A stretch of DNA of 64,000 nt from Lamellibrachia satsuma. Taxonomy: Eukaryota; Annelida; Polychaeta; Sabellida; Siboglinidae. Under the pieces are notes generated by a model. That model had not been told where the DNA came from, ran no database searches, and was given only the letters and a program-made list of their open reading frames with translations. Position numbers and translations under genes: made by a program. Location of the stretch: assembly GCA_033239005.1 (NCBI GenBank), contig BSQZ01000018.1, positions 4,771,536 through 4,835,535 on the forward strand. Direction: 5' to 3'. Shown here in pieces: positions 25,901 through 31,179 of this stretch (positions are counted from its first letter, which is position 1; each line of letters opens with the position of its first letter).

Positions 25901-27899
25901 CTTAATTTTCTTACTACAGATCGAATAAGCATAAAATCATCTAGTTGATATTGTGTTGTAATGTGAAGCGTCCATAAAAAATGTTGTTTTCAACATTAAA
26001 CCATTTGAATAGGAAATCCAAATATGGTGTATTACACTGGCACTGCACTTGTTTTTCATATAAAAATAAATTGGAATTTTATCTCTATAACAATAGCATC
26101 TTTGGCTGACATACATAGGACACTTTTAACTATTTACAAACTATTTAGAAACTTCAAAGTTTTCATATATGTAGGTGTGTTACTGATCCAAATAAGATTT
26201 ATTTGTGTTCTAACATGTTTTATTATTAAACTCATTCGTTGGCTCAGTCTCACACATAAAACACACACCTCCAATGCCAATGGCAGATTGTGGGAGAATT
26301 TATATACAGTAGTATATCTGTTACAATCTAGCATCTACAAATGATGGAGAATAGCCATGCTAAAATCTCAGTTCTTGCATAAATGGTTTTTGGGTTATTT
26401 GTGTTTTAAGCAGAACAAGAAATATTCACGATATCCGAAAGTATGTAACTTTTTGTTTGTATGGTTGCATGTCCCAGATTCATGCATCACACAATTGTGT
26501 GGCAATGCGGTTTTTAATCGTTCTGCAACTAGCGGTTCGTCATTGGGGGTCAGTGTTTATGCTGAACTGACAGTTGCAGTTGTGGGCATATCACAACAAG
26601 ATATGAATTTATTTATGAAAATAATAGTTGGATAGTTGCACTAACCTTGCATATACAAACAAAACAAAAGGTGCACAAGTCGAAGATGAAGTTAGGAAAT
26701 TCGAGTATATATTTTATTTAAAAAAAAACAATATAGAATGTTAACCATAACTGTTTGTTTCTGCATTGTACATCATTTCAGTCCACTTCAACTGGAATTT
26801 TTCGTATAGTTTATACCATAGGACTGATAATGCAGTGTCTAAATCTAAGTCTAATGTGTAACTGCTAGCAGCATGAATATGTTTAAAAACAAGGTTGACA
26901 CATATCTCAGGAGGGCGGGTTATAAGTAGGTGAACATTGTTGGACTCTCGATAAGCCAATGGCTTCCTTGTCCACTTGCCATCTGGCCCTTTGGCTTGGA
27001 TGGCAAATCTTGTTAAGTCTACGGTGCTCTCGATGGTTTCGTGTAGTTTTGTTTACCATAGACAGTGCACACTTAAAACTCTTTTCTGATGTACTGAGCC
27101 CATTGGCAACTAAAATTGGGCAGCTAATCAGTCAACAACAGACTTACGTACACTTGCTGTAGATTTATTATTTTTATTCAACCATAATTTCAACGTACTA
27201 TAGATAGGGAGACCACTAACTGAATGAACCTGCGAGATCTGTGTTTTCCTTGCTTGCTTAGAGGAATCACCATATTTTTTCAATTGAGTAGCCATGTATT
27301 AACAATGGCATCCTGTTTGCATGTCCTGTCCTGGGATCAAGACAAATATAAGCTGCATCAACCCTGCATGGCTCTGAAGAGCCATGAACTCATTGGTTTG
27401 AACAGGAATATCAGATAAGAATAGGAATTGAAAACCGATTCTGATTCTAGAATCACTTGATGTGAATGCAGTGGAATCGGAATCGTCATAGGGTGGGTGG
27501 AATTGGCTTCAAAAAAGTGTGGAATTGTTCATAATTATTTCATCAGCCCCATGGCTGCAATGCATGTACTCTAATCAGCTTGCTGGATATGTGTCTGAAA
27601 AGCTAAATATTGTTATTCTGTTTTCTGCTGACAGACTCAGCCAGTTCCTGACTAAAGATGCGCAGAGGAAGTGGGCCGAAACACACAATGACAACAGTGA
27701 GAGCCCAAGACCTCAACAGGACGAAGTTGTGTCTCTCAACTCAGCCAAGACACCTAGTGGTAAACCCACTCAAACAGATGATGAGTCAGTGGTGACACCT
27801 AGTGGGGAAACCTCTCAAATGAACCAGGTGGCAACACGTAGAGGTGAACCTCCTCAAATGGATGATGAGTCAACAAAGCAGGTGGGGACACCTGTGTAA
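1776..27899 (+). CDS. Multi-EGF / TSP1 single-pass membrane protein, 5'-partial, 24 exons in window
   Basis: Probably a cell-surface adhesion or receptor-like protein; function inferred only from domains. Exons: 1776-1910, 2272-2397, 3643-3768, 4231-4362, 4726-4857, 5862-5990, 7063-7194, 7774-7899, 8426-8548, 8817-8930, 9309-9437, 9949-10089, 10692-10826, 11556-11678, 16356-16481, 16878-17012, 18175-18351, 20130-20191, 20755-20867, 21998-22087, 22301-22463, 23455-23660, 24085-24186, 27635-27899. They total 3242 bases, and after the two that finish a split codon give 1079 residues plus stop with no frame break. Order: 16 EGF modules (residues 1-688), TSP1 (689-747), an unknown extracellular region with an RRKR site (748-933), a transmembrane helix (about 934-956) and a cytoplasmic tail (957-1079). 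The first exon has an acceptor and starts in phase 1, so the signal peptide and further modules lie upstream of the window. The combination resembles no named family I can identify. Confidence 0.85.
2272..2397 (+). CDS. EGF-like module 2 exon (calcium-binding type)
   Basis: One EGF module (residues 46-87) opens DIDEC and has six cysteines, ending with the pair CDCGYGY. Both borders are phase 1; the donor is GTAAGT. Confidence 0.85.
2582..3478. repeat. 62-bp intronic minisatellite, about 14 units
   Basis: Units beginning AGTTATAAATCTG repeat every 62 bp with few substitutions. Each unit contains the near-palindrome TGAGCTCTCATGAGCTA. It lies in the intron between EGF modules 2 and 3 and ends 165 bp before the exon. 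Confidence 0.9.
3643..3768 (+). CDS. EGF-like module 3 exon
   Basis: One EGF module (residues 88-129) starts PVNLC and has six cysteines ([11 protein letters not shown], then YTCVC and DC). It lacks the calcium-binding start. Both borders are phase 1; the donor is GTAAGC. The exon follows the 62-bp minisatellite and is too short to stand out by length. Confidence 0.8.
4231..4362 (+). CDS. EGF-like module 4 exon
   Basis: One EGF module (residues 130-173) has six cysteines ([25 protein letters not shown]). It has no calcium-binding start. Acceptor GCTGCAG and donor GTGGGT; both borders are phase 1. Confidence 0.8.
4726..4857 (+). CDS. EGF-like module 5 exon (calcium-binding type)
   Basis: One EGF module (residues 174-217) opens EIDEC and contains [12 protein letters not shown], which fits the consensus for beta-hydroxylated Asn/Asp. 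Six cysteines; both borders are phase 1; donor GTGAGT. Confidence 0.87.
5020..5200 (-). mobile_element. CR1-like LINE 3' fragment (eroded)
   Basis: On the minus strand this matches the 3' end of the LINE family at 29.5-37.2 kb, including the GCCATTGGCT...GAGAGTCCAACAATT stretch and the block encoding a diverged form of the [14 protein letters not shown] motif. Confidence 0.65.
5231..5745 (-). mobile_element. Second LINE type, RT C-terminal fragment
   Basis: Minus-strand reading gives [20 protein letters not shown] followed by WDPY, and further on [19 protein letters not shown], in different frames. These are hallmarks of the region after the RT domain in jockey/CR1-group LINEs. Frameshifts show it is dead. 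Confidence 0.75.
5862..5990 (+). CDS. EGF-like module 6 exon
   Basis: One EGF module (residues 218-260) opens SINEC, so the first calcium ligand is Ser rather than Asp. It contains [12 protein letters not shown]. Six cysteines; both borders are phase 1; donor GTAATA. Confidence 0.85.
6130..6592. repeat. 19-bp intronic minisatellite, about 24 units
   Basis: The unit CATAAGTTGTTGAGTATTA is repeated almost without change. Variants are single substitutions (GTTATTGAATATT, GAGTAGTAC). It lies in the intron between EGF modules 6 and 7. Confidence 0.92.
7063..7194 (+). CDS. EGF-like module 7 exon (calcium-binding type)
   Basis: One EGF module (residues 261-304) opens DKDEC and contains [12 protein letters not shown] followed by [13 protein letters not shown]. 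Six cysteines; both borders are phase 1; donor GTATGA. Confidence 0.87.
7237..7298. repeat. 31-bp tandem duplication
   Basis: The segment TGTCTAATGTATGGTGTACC and the following 11 bp occur twice in a row with one change, just after EGF exon 7. Confidence 0.8.
7774..7899 (+). CDS. EGF-like module 8 exon (calcium-binding type)
   Basis: One EGF module (residues 305-346) opens DINEC and contains [12 protein letters not shown]. Six cysteines; both borders are phase 1; acceptor TTTAG and donor GTGAGT. Confidence 0.87.
8245..8345. repeat. Dispersed repeat, copy 1
   Basis: The stretch CATATCCTCAGGAATCTGAG and its flanks match 43669-43765 closely. Both have CTTCTAT upstream and CAGGGACRCGCAAA downstream. 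Confidence 0.75.
8426..8548 (+). CDS. EGF-like module 9 exon (calcium-binding type)
   Basis: One EGF module (residues 347-387) opens DINEC and contains [12 protein letters not shown]. Six cysteines; both borders are phase 1; donor GTACGT. A copy of a dispersed repeat (8245-8345) lies just upstream in the intron. Confidence 0.87.
8817..8930 (+). CDS. EGF-like module 10 exon (short)
   Basis: The shortest EGF module (38 residues, 388-425) starts VTQTC and has six cysteines (CAKLC, DC, QCVC, IC). It has no calcium-binding start. The acceptor is TTTGTAG at 8816 and not the later CACAG, which would put the wrong frame in use. Both borders are phase 1; donor GTAAGT. Confidence 0.8.
9309..9437 (+). 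CDS. EGF-like module 11 exon (calcium-binding type)
   Basis: One EGF module (residues 426-468) opens DVDEC and contains [12 protein letters not shown]. Six cysteines; both borders are phase 1; donor GTAATC. Confidence 0.87.
9949..10089 (+). CDS. EGF-like module 12 exon (calcium-binding type)
   Basis: The longest EGF module (47 residues, 469-515) opens DIDEC and contains [12 protein letters not shown]. Six cysteines; both borders are phase 1; donor GTATGG. Confidence 0.87.
10692..10826 (+). CDS. EGF-like module 13 exon (calcium-binding type)
   Basis: One EGF module (residues 516-560) opens DIDEC and contains [12 protein letters not shown] then [12 protein letters not shown]. Six cysteines; both borders are phase 1; donor GTATTG. 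Confidence 0.87.
11000..11115. repeat. Tandem duplication of about 55 bp
   Basis: The segment ACACACATGTTGNGCATTAAG...TTAAAATAAAA occurs twice with small differences, in the intron between EGF modules 13 and 14. Confidence 0.6.
11310..11465. repeat. Dispersed repeat containing a pyrimidine-rich block
   Basis: The segment CCTTGTTCC[CT]TGCTGTACA followed by GAGGGTCAGG is shared with 28150-28200. The following C/T-rich block with TCCCTCATCACGCAGTCCTC resembles 44205-44260. I do not recognise the family. Confidence 0.5.
11556..11678 (+). CDS. EGF-like module 14 exon (calcium-binding type)
   Basis: One EGF module (residues 561-601) opens DVDEC and contains [12 protein letters not shown]. Six cysteines; both borders are phase 1; donor GTACGG. 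The intron that follows (4.7 kb) holds LINE pieces, a SINE and the 25-bp minisatellite. Confidence 0.87.
11886..12726 (+). mobile_element. LINE fragment: EN-RT linker and RT start
   Basis: An open frame encodes the segment between endonuclease and RT, with [12 protein letters not shown] and then [20 protein letters not shown], a near-universal RT domain-1 motif in RTE/jockey-group elements. One missing T near 12666 shifts the frame, after which [18 protein letters not shown] can be read. Both ends are truncated. The element sits in the intron after EGF exon 14. Confidence 0.85.
12850..13041 (-). mobile_element. LINE C-terminal fragment, opposite orientation
   Basis: Minus-strand reading gives [20 protein letters not shown] and LLWKPDG, matching the R-L-R-x-x-GHV...LLW C-terminal motif of RTE-like and related LINEs. 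It is probably a separate insertion from 11886-12726 because the strand differs. Confidence 0.7.
13160..13368 (-). mobile_element. tRNA-derived SINE
   Basis: On the minus strand 13367-13294 reads like a tRNA: box A TGGTCTAATGGTTAGAGCA and box B GGTTCGATTCC with a 5-bp T-stem. The acceptor arms do not pair, so it is a SINE head and not a working tRNA. Downstream, CTTGGGCAATTTCGTTCACC matches the central part of the SINE at 38397. Confidence 0.75.
13588..16111. repeat. 25-bp intronic minisatellite, about 100 units
   Basis: The unit starts GCACTTATGGAAGCGG and ends TTTACTAAT (25 bp). It recurs for 2.5 kb with frequent T/C alternation at GGTTTAC/GGTCTAC and rarer variants (GGAAACGG, CTTACGG, ATGGACTT). 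A block of about 100 bp is repeated exactly 300 bp apart (15421 and 15721). It fills much of the intron before EGF exon 15. Confidence 0.95.
16356..16481 (+). CDS. EGF-like module 15 exon
   Basis: One EGF module (residues 602-643) starts VISAC with six cysteines ([17 protein letters not shown]). It has no calcium-binding start. It lies 0.25 kb after the large minisatellite. Acceptor TGTAG, donor GTAAGT, both borders phase 1. Confidence 0.8.
16878..17012 (+). CDS. EGF-like module 16 exon (calcium-binding type)
   Basis: The last EGF module (residues 644-688) opens DIDEC and contains [12 protein letters not shown]. Six cysteines; acceptor TTTTTCAG, donor GTAGGT, both borders phase 1. The next intron carries a truncated LINE copy. 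Confidence 0.87.
17169..17656 (+). mobile_element. CR1-like LINE, 5'-truncated copy
   Basis: It encodes the C-terminal block: [14 protein letters not shown], an in-frame stop, [20 protein letters not shown], then [18 protein letters not shown]. It ends in the family 3' tail (GATGGCAATCTTGTTAAAT, repeated). It lies in the intron between EGF exon 16 and the TSP1 exon. Confidence 0.85.
17955..18140. repeat. Repeat segment shared with 61.6 and 62.6 kb, plus tandem 38-mer
   Basis: GGGGTCACTCCGCCACCAGG is shared with 62659-62680. Just after it, CCTCACAGAATGCCCCGCCT and its flank occur twice in tandem. Confidence 0.5.
18175..18351 (+). CDS. Thrombospondin type-1 repeat exon
   Basis: A single TSP1 module (residues 689-747) occupies the exon. 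Visible are the tryptophan ladder WGTWSLW, the CSRSC pair, the layered arginines in RTRVC and the last cysteines in HHC, EC and GC. The exon is phase 1-1 like the EGF exons, so the module could have been shuffled as a unit. Donor GTGGGT. Confidence 0.88.
18648..18745. repeat. Long inverted repeat, left arm
   Basis: The segment from TTTAAAAGGTACAAGTTCC to TTAGAGACATAGTTTTAGAG is the reverse complement of 19843-19938 with few mismatches. A third, partial inverted copy lies at 18774-18817. Confidence 0.85.
18844..19836. mobile_element. pogo/Tigger-like non-autonomous DNA transposon (993 bp)
   Basis: Perfect 23-bp terminal inverted repeats begin CAGTCGCGCCTCGTTATAAC, and a TA lies on each side as the expected target duplication. 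The CAG...CCTCGTTATAACG style fits pogo/Tigger termini. No transposase is visible. A diverged relative is at 46320-46995. Confidence 0.8.
19843..19938. repeat. Long inverted repeat, right arm
   Basis: Reverse complement of 18648-18745. The two arms enclose AT dinucleotide runs and the Tigger-like element. Confidence 0.85.
19935..20082. repeat. AT/GT microsatellite
   Basis: Alternating TA runs with interspersed TATGTATA steps lie just upstream of exon 20130. Confidence 0.9.
20130..20867 (+). CDS. Juxtamembrane region, exons 18-19
   Basis: Exon 20130-20191 reads [20 protein letters not shown] plus R. Exon 20755-20867 continues with [19 protein letters not shown] and [10 protein letters not shown], giving four cysteines. 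The domain is not one I recognise. Exon 18 ends in phase 0 (donor GTAAGT). Exon 19 ends in phase 2 with donor GCAAGT, a GC-AG intron. A degenerate tandem repeat fills the intron between them. Confidence 0.75.
20262..20695. repeat. Degenerate tandem repeat, about 62 bp, about 7 units
   Basis: Units run AAATGATCAA...GATTGGGAAATGATAAAGGA...CTTAAA with heavy divergence. They fill the intron between exons 18 and 19 of the EGF gene. Confidence 0.7.
20868..21997 (+). other. GC-AG intron
   Basis: Exon 19 ends AACAG and the intron starts GCAAGT, ending TTTGCAG. Joining gives an intact phase-2 codon. No GT donor nearby keeps the frame. The 1.1 kb inside holds no gene or repeat that I recognise. Confidence 0.75.
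21998..22463 (+). CDS. Juxtamembrane region, exons 20-21, with RRKR site
   Basis: Exon 21998-22087 encodes [13 protein letters not shown] through PRPAEPSGT. Exon 22301-22463 encodes [19 protein letters not shown] followed by RRKRD, then a linker with an NAT glycosylation sequon. RRKR fits the furin consensus R-x-K/R-R and would cut between the modules and the membrane helix; that is inference. The exons join in phase 2 and the last one ends in phase 0. Confidence 0.75.
22740..22934. repeat. AT and CA microsatellites
   Basis: A (TA)n-rich stretch is followed by about 55 bp of CA repeats. Open frames across it (HTHT, CVCV) are compositional. Confidence 0.95.
22933..22994. repeat. Near-perfect hairpin, 28-bp stem
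   Basis: TGCATTCACTGCTCACTCCT and its surrounding bases are mirrored after a 5-base loop (TCTTG) by CAGGAGTGAGCAATGAATGC, with AT runs extending both arms. Confidence 0.85.
23035..23300 (+). mobile_element. LINE C-terminal fragment (third type)
   Basis: Plus-strand reading gives [20 protein letters not shown] followed by LPVKC and [11 protein letters not shown]. The RAFS-AP--WNSLP pattern followed by FK--LKTHLF is typical of LINE C-termini from the L2/CR1 group. Confidence 0.75.
23455..23660 (+). CDS. Transmembrane exon
   Basis: The exon has about 44 acidic or polar extracellular residues (including YYEDRPEDN), then a clear membrane helix starting [20 protein letters not shown] at 23587-23655, then basic RR as the stop-transfer signal. 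The donor GTGCGC is weak, but the next exon joins in frame. Confidence 0.85.
24085..27899 (+). CDS. Cytoplasmic tail exons 23-24
   Basis: Exon 24085-24186 encodes [17 protein letters not shown] through DESSEGA. Exon 27635-27899 encodes [20 protein letters not shown] and then three imperfect repeats around [24 protein letters not shown] and [11 protein letters not shown]. The stop TAA is at 27897-27899. The last residues GTPV match the class I PDZ-ligand pattern (T at -2, V at 0); binding is inference. The 3.4-kb intron carries two LINE fragments. Confidence 0.75.
24264..24738 (-). mobile_element. CR1-like LINE, 5'-truncated copy (subfamily B)
   Basis: Minus strand encodes [34 protein letters not shown] and [20 protein letters not shown], closest to the copy at 34322-36684. 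The 3' tail is at the low-coordinate end (TTTAACAAGATTGCCATCC). Confidence 0.85.
24895..25495. other. AT-rich region with GGAATTGGAATTGA motifs at both ends
   Basis: CAGGGTCAATTCTGGAATTG near 24903 faces an inverted, weaker counterpart around 25455-25491. The piece GTCATAGGGTGGGTGGAAT at about 24977 recurs at 27487. This may be a decayed hAT-like MITE; no target duplication was found. Confidence 0.3.
25500..26855. other. Intronic sequence without recognised features
   Basis: AT-rich intron between exons 23 and 24 of the EGF gene. I see no coding motif or repeat shared with the rest of the window. Confidence 0.5.
26858..27018 (+). mobile_element. CR1-like LINE 3' tip (subfamily B)
   Basis: It contains the reading [18 protein letters not shown], the family 3' UTR (GATAAGCCAATGGCTTCCTT) and the GATGGCAAATCTTGTTAA tail. 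Confidence 0.8.
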
Positions 27900-28047
27900 C
27901 AGCAGAATAAGACATCCCGGAAACTAAAGATGACGAGAAACAAGAAGAAAGATGAAAAGAACGTCCACACAGGCCAAGAAAAAGTCTGTTTTGGTTTGAA
28001 ATCTGGAAAAAGTCGAGGAATTTTGTGAGCATATGGACAGTTGTGAA

Positions 28048-28053
28048 AATAAA
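28048..28053 (+). terminator. Poly(A) signal of the EGF/TSP1 gene
   Basis: AATAAA lies 149 bp after the stop codon, the first canonical hexamer in this 3' UTR. The assignment is by position only. Confidence 0.5.
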
Positions 28054-29535
28054 TTGCAAGGACAGTCCTCTGTTTCATTGCAGTGTAAACGTAAAAATAT
28101 GATTAACATAAAAAGCAAGGACTGCATGGTACTAGGCGCCCATTGAAGATATGTACTCATCCTCCTTGTTCCCTGCTGTACAGGGGGAGGGTCAGGTACA
28201 GTTGAGGATAATTCATTATTTAAATTAAGACAATTAGAAGGAAAATTCAGTAAATTTGTCCAGTGACTCTGGAATGTTAGCACCTGTAATGAAGCAATAT
28301 TGTATCTTTCTAGTTAAAATTTCTATTTTCCTGCACCAATGTGTGATGAATATCTGGATTTTTTTATTAACTACCAACATGATGTGATTGTAAATTATGA
28401 TGAATCGTTACTCTTTGTGAAGAATAATAACAACACGGCATGTAAAGTATTGTACAGGGCCTGTAATTTGAGTTTTTTTTTTAAAACAATTTGCTTTATA
28501 AAGTTGTTGCTTTTGTTGTACAGCATTTGTTATCAGATTGCATATTTGTTATTGTTATATTCGTTCATTATTTTTTATAATTAAGTACTTACATTTCTGT
28601 AATGTTTTTAAAAAATATAATGTACTCAAGCTTGTCTTTTATCTTTTTGTTTTAATCTTAAAATTATCATAATATGTACAATTTTAGACATATAAATAAC
28701 ACAGTATTTGTCACTGAAAGGTTGCACGTAGCATTACATGTTGTCAACATAATGCACTGATGAATGTATTTTTAATTAGAGATTTTGCTTGATTCATGTT
28801 ATAATGTTCAACTCTAAATGTTTGCATAACAAGTTACTTATGAATTATTCCCCTACTGAAATATACAGTCAATTCCATGTGTGTATTTGCATGCATGTAT
28901 GTATGTATATAATATATATATATCTAGTCAAGTAATAAAACTTTATCCTAATCATGAACCAGTTGTGACCAATAGTAATGATAATATACTATACAGTAAT
29001 AATACATTGAGTGACTTGTGGTCAAGCTTCGCTGACTGATAAAGTGCTTGATTGTGTATTTGTTATTTTGGAGAATTGGGGCTAAGCTGTGATTATAACT
29101 ATGTCTGTGTTATAATAATATATACTATATTTCCTTATTACAAATTTACATAGATGAAGGATATTTTCTGGTTATTCAGGGTGTGATTATAGAGTCTAGT
29201 GTCATAAGTAAATATCATGTAAGGTATGTCTTCTTGGTACATCTTTGAAACGATTCATGTGTGTGCACGTGTGCTGTTGCTGTTTAATAAAAGTGACATA
29301 TCACCTGCATACGTGTCCTTTCTGATGGTAATGTTATTCCCAGTGTCCACATATACATGCACAAACACATGCATCATAATATTATGTGCACGCTGCATGA
29401 TTTGAGGTAAAAAGCTCACTAGCTATGTTACTTCTGCTGAAGTATTCTTCCACACCGAAGTTTTTTAAGCAACAATTGTACCTCACTTAAATATAGAATA
29501 TCATGTTCTTATGTTGCACATTGAATGCACATGAT
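28054..29535. other. Intergenic, no gene seen
   Basis: AT-rich sequence with a copy of a dispersed repeat at 28150-28200 and a short TATG/TA microsatellite near 28895-28925. Open frames here are short and lack splice context. Confidence 0.5.
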
Positions 29536-29943
29536 TTTTAACAAGATTGCCATCCCAAACAACAAGTTCCAACAATTTTCTCATCTATGTTTAGCCCGCC
29601 CTTATCAGATGTCTGTCAATTCTATTTTTAAACATATTCACACTACTTGCATTAACACAATCATTTTATCACCCTCTGTGCGAAAGAGTACTTTCTCATG
29701 TCCAACCTACACTGCTCCTTAACTTATGCTGCTTTGTGTCCTCTGGTTCTACTGCCTTCTTTAAGTTTGAAGAACAAATTCCTATCAACATCCTCATATC
29801 CGTTCACTATTTTAAACACTTCTATTTGGTCTCCTCTTAGTTTCCTGGTCTCTAGTGTTGTCAAACCACATTGTAATAAACGGCATTCATAACTAAGGTC
29901 TCTCAATTCTGGAATAATTTTAGTTGCTCTTCTTTGTATTCTT
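29536..29943 (-). mobile_element. LINE copy C, 3' segment (interrupted)
   Basis: The minus strand encodes the C-terminal block ([20 protein letters not shown] and onward) and ends in the family 3' tail. At 29943 it stops exactly where copy A begins; it resumes at 33684 after a 4-bp duplication (TCTT). Confidence 0.88.
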
Positions 29944-29995
29944 GTATAAATTGATTATAAACGGATTATAAACAAATACAAATTTAATTTCTAAC

Positions 29996-31093
29996 ATGGC
30001 GCCGTGCAAACGCCAAGTAAAGGCAAAACGTAATTTGATATGTTCTAGCTGCGACAGCTGGATAGACTTTGCAAAGTCCGGGTGTGTAAATTCGTGGGCG
30101 GAGGTGCAGGCGGATGATTTCCATTTCGTGTGTAGGGGGTGTACTACAGTGAAACATCTGCAGGAGCAGGTGATTGAGCTAAAGCGTATGATTTTGATGA
30201 TGACAGGGCAGGGTGAGACAGAAGTGAACAGAGGTGGTGAGATTGACGAGAGCAGAGGTGGTGAGACAGAGGAGACCAGAGGTGGTGAGACCGAGGAGAG
30301 CAGAGGTGGTGAGACCGAGGAGAGCAGAGATGGTGAGACCGAGGAGAACAAGGAGAGCAGTGGCAATGTGAGGGAGAAAGCTGGTAAGAAGAAGAAAGAT
30401 GACAGAAGGCAAAGAATGCAACAAAAGAGAGGTAAGCGGGTGAGTGGAGAGGGATTGCCAGGTGGTAAGACGGTAAAGGTTGATGATAGGAGAGAAAGGG
30501 GGCATACTAGTAGTGTGCAACAGGAAAGGAGCTTTGCCGATGTAGTATCACAGGGGAAAGCGAGGAAAGCCCGGGTATTTATGGGGGATTCCATCATTAG
30601 GAAAGTGGATAAAATTGTAAATAGAGGAGATGACATAACAGTATGCCTACCAGGGGCAAAAGTAGAGGATATAGCAGAGAAGGCAGGACAGGTCATGGGT
30701 GGTGGCACGGGAGGTGCTGTTCTCGTGCATGTGGGAACGAACAATGCAGATAAGGAGGGAACGTCAGCCATCATTGGTAAGTACAGGAGGTTGATCAAGA
30801 CACTTAGAGAGGCACGAGTTGGGCAGATTGTATTGTCGGGGATATTACCAATAATGGGAGGCAGGGGTGAGGAATATAGGAACTGTAGAAGGATGGCGAT
30901 CAACACACAGGTACAGAAGGTATGTATGGAGGAGGGAGTAGGCTTCGTAGACATGTGGTTAAACTTTGTGGGAAGAGGTGACTTTTTCATGAGAGATGGA
31001 CTTCATCTGACAGGGAAGGGCGCTGCAGTTCTTGCGTGTGAGTTTGTCAGAGTTGTCGACGAGGGCACAGGTACCATAGATTATTTAAACTAG
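29996..31093 (+). CDS. LINE ORF1 protein with PHD-like finger and SGNH esterase
   Basis: This 365-residue protein is the first ORF of copy A; ORF1 proteins bind element RNA, and CR1 types carry an esterase. Near residues 12-45 are paired cysteines (LICSSC, then FVCRGC) as in a PHD-like finger. Residues 75-115 hold five or six acidic repeats around RGGETEES. Residues about 190-350 form an SGNH hydrolase: FMGDSIIR (nucleophile Ser), HVGTNNAD, and DGLHLT with the catalytic Asp/His. The frame is fully open, unlike ORF2, so this copy may be fairly young. ATG 29996 is the first in the element and follows a 52-bp leader. Confidence 0.88.
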   Translation: MAPCKRQVKAKRNLICSSCDSWIDFAKSGCVNSWAEVQADDFHFVCRGCTTVKHLQEQVIELKRMILMMTGQGETEVNRGGEIDESRGGETEETRGGETEESRGGETEESRDGETEENKESSGNVREKAGKKKKDDRRQRMQQKRGKRVSGEGLPGGKTVKVDDRRERGHTSSVQQERSFADVVSQGKARKARVFMGDSIIRKVDKIVNRGDDITVCLPGAKVEDIAEKAGQVMGGGTGGAVLVHVGTNNADKEGTSAIIGKYRRLIKTLREARVGQIVLSGILPIMGGRGEEYRNCRRMAINTQVQKVCMEEGVGFVDMWLNFVGRGDFFMRDGLHLTGKGAAVLACEFVRVVDEGTGTIDYLN

Positions 31094-31179
31094 ATGCGAA
31101 GGGGGAACTGACAGAGAAAACTCAAAGGAGTACTACTACAAATACATATCCAAAGAAATGTTCACCAATAATTTCAGAC

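Noticed and set aside
29920..30990. 356-codon minus-strand frame
   Set aside because: It is the antisense of LINE ORF1, low-complexity Ser/Pro/Leu. The plus strand has the recognisable esterase motifs.
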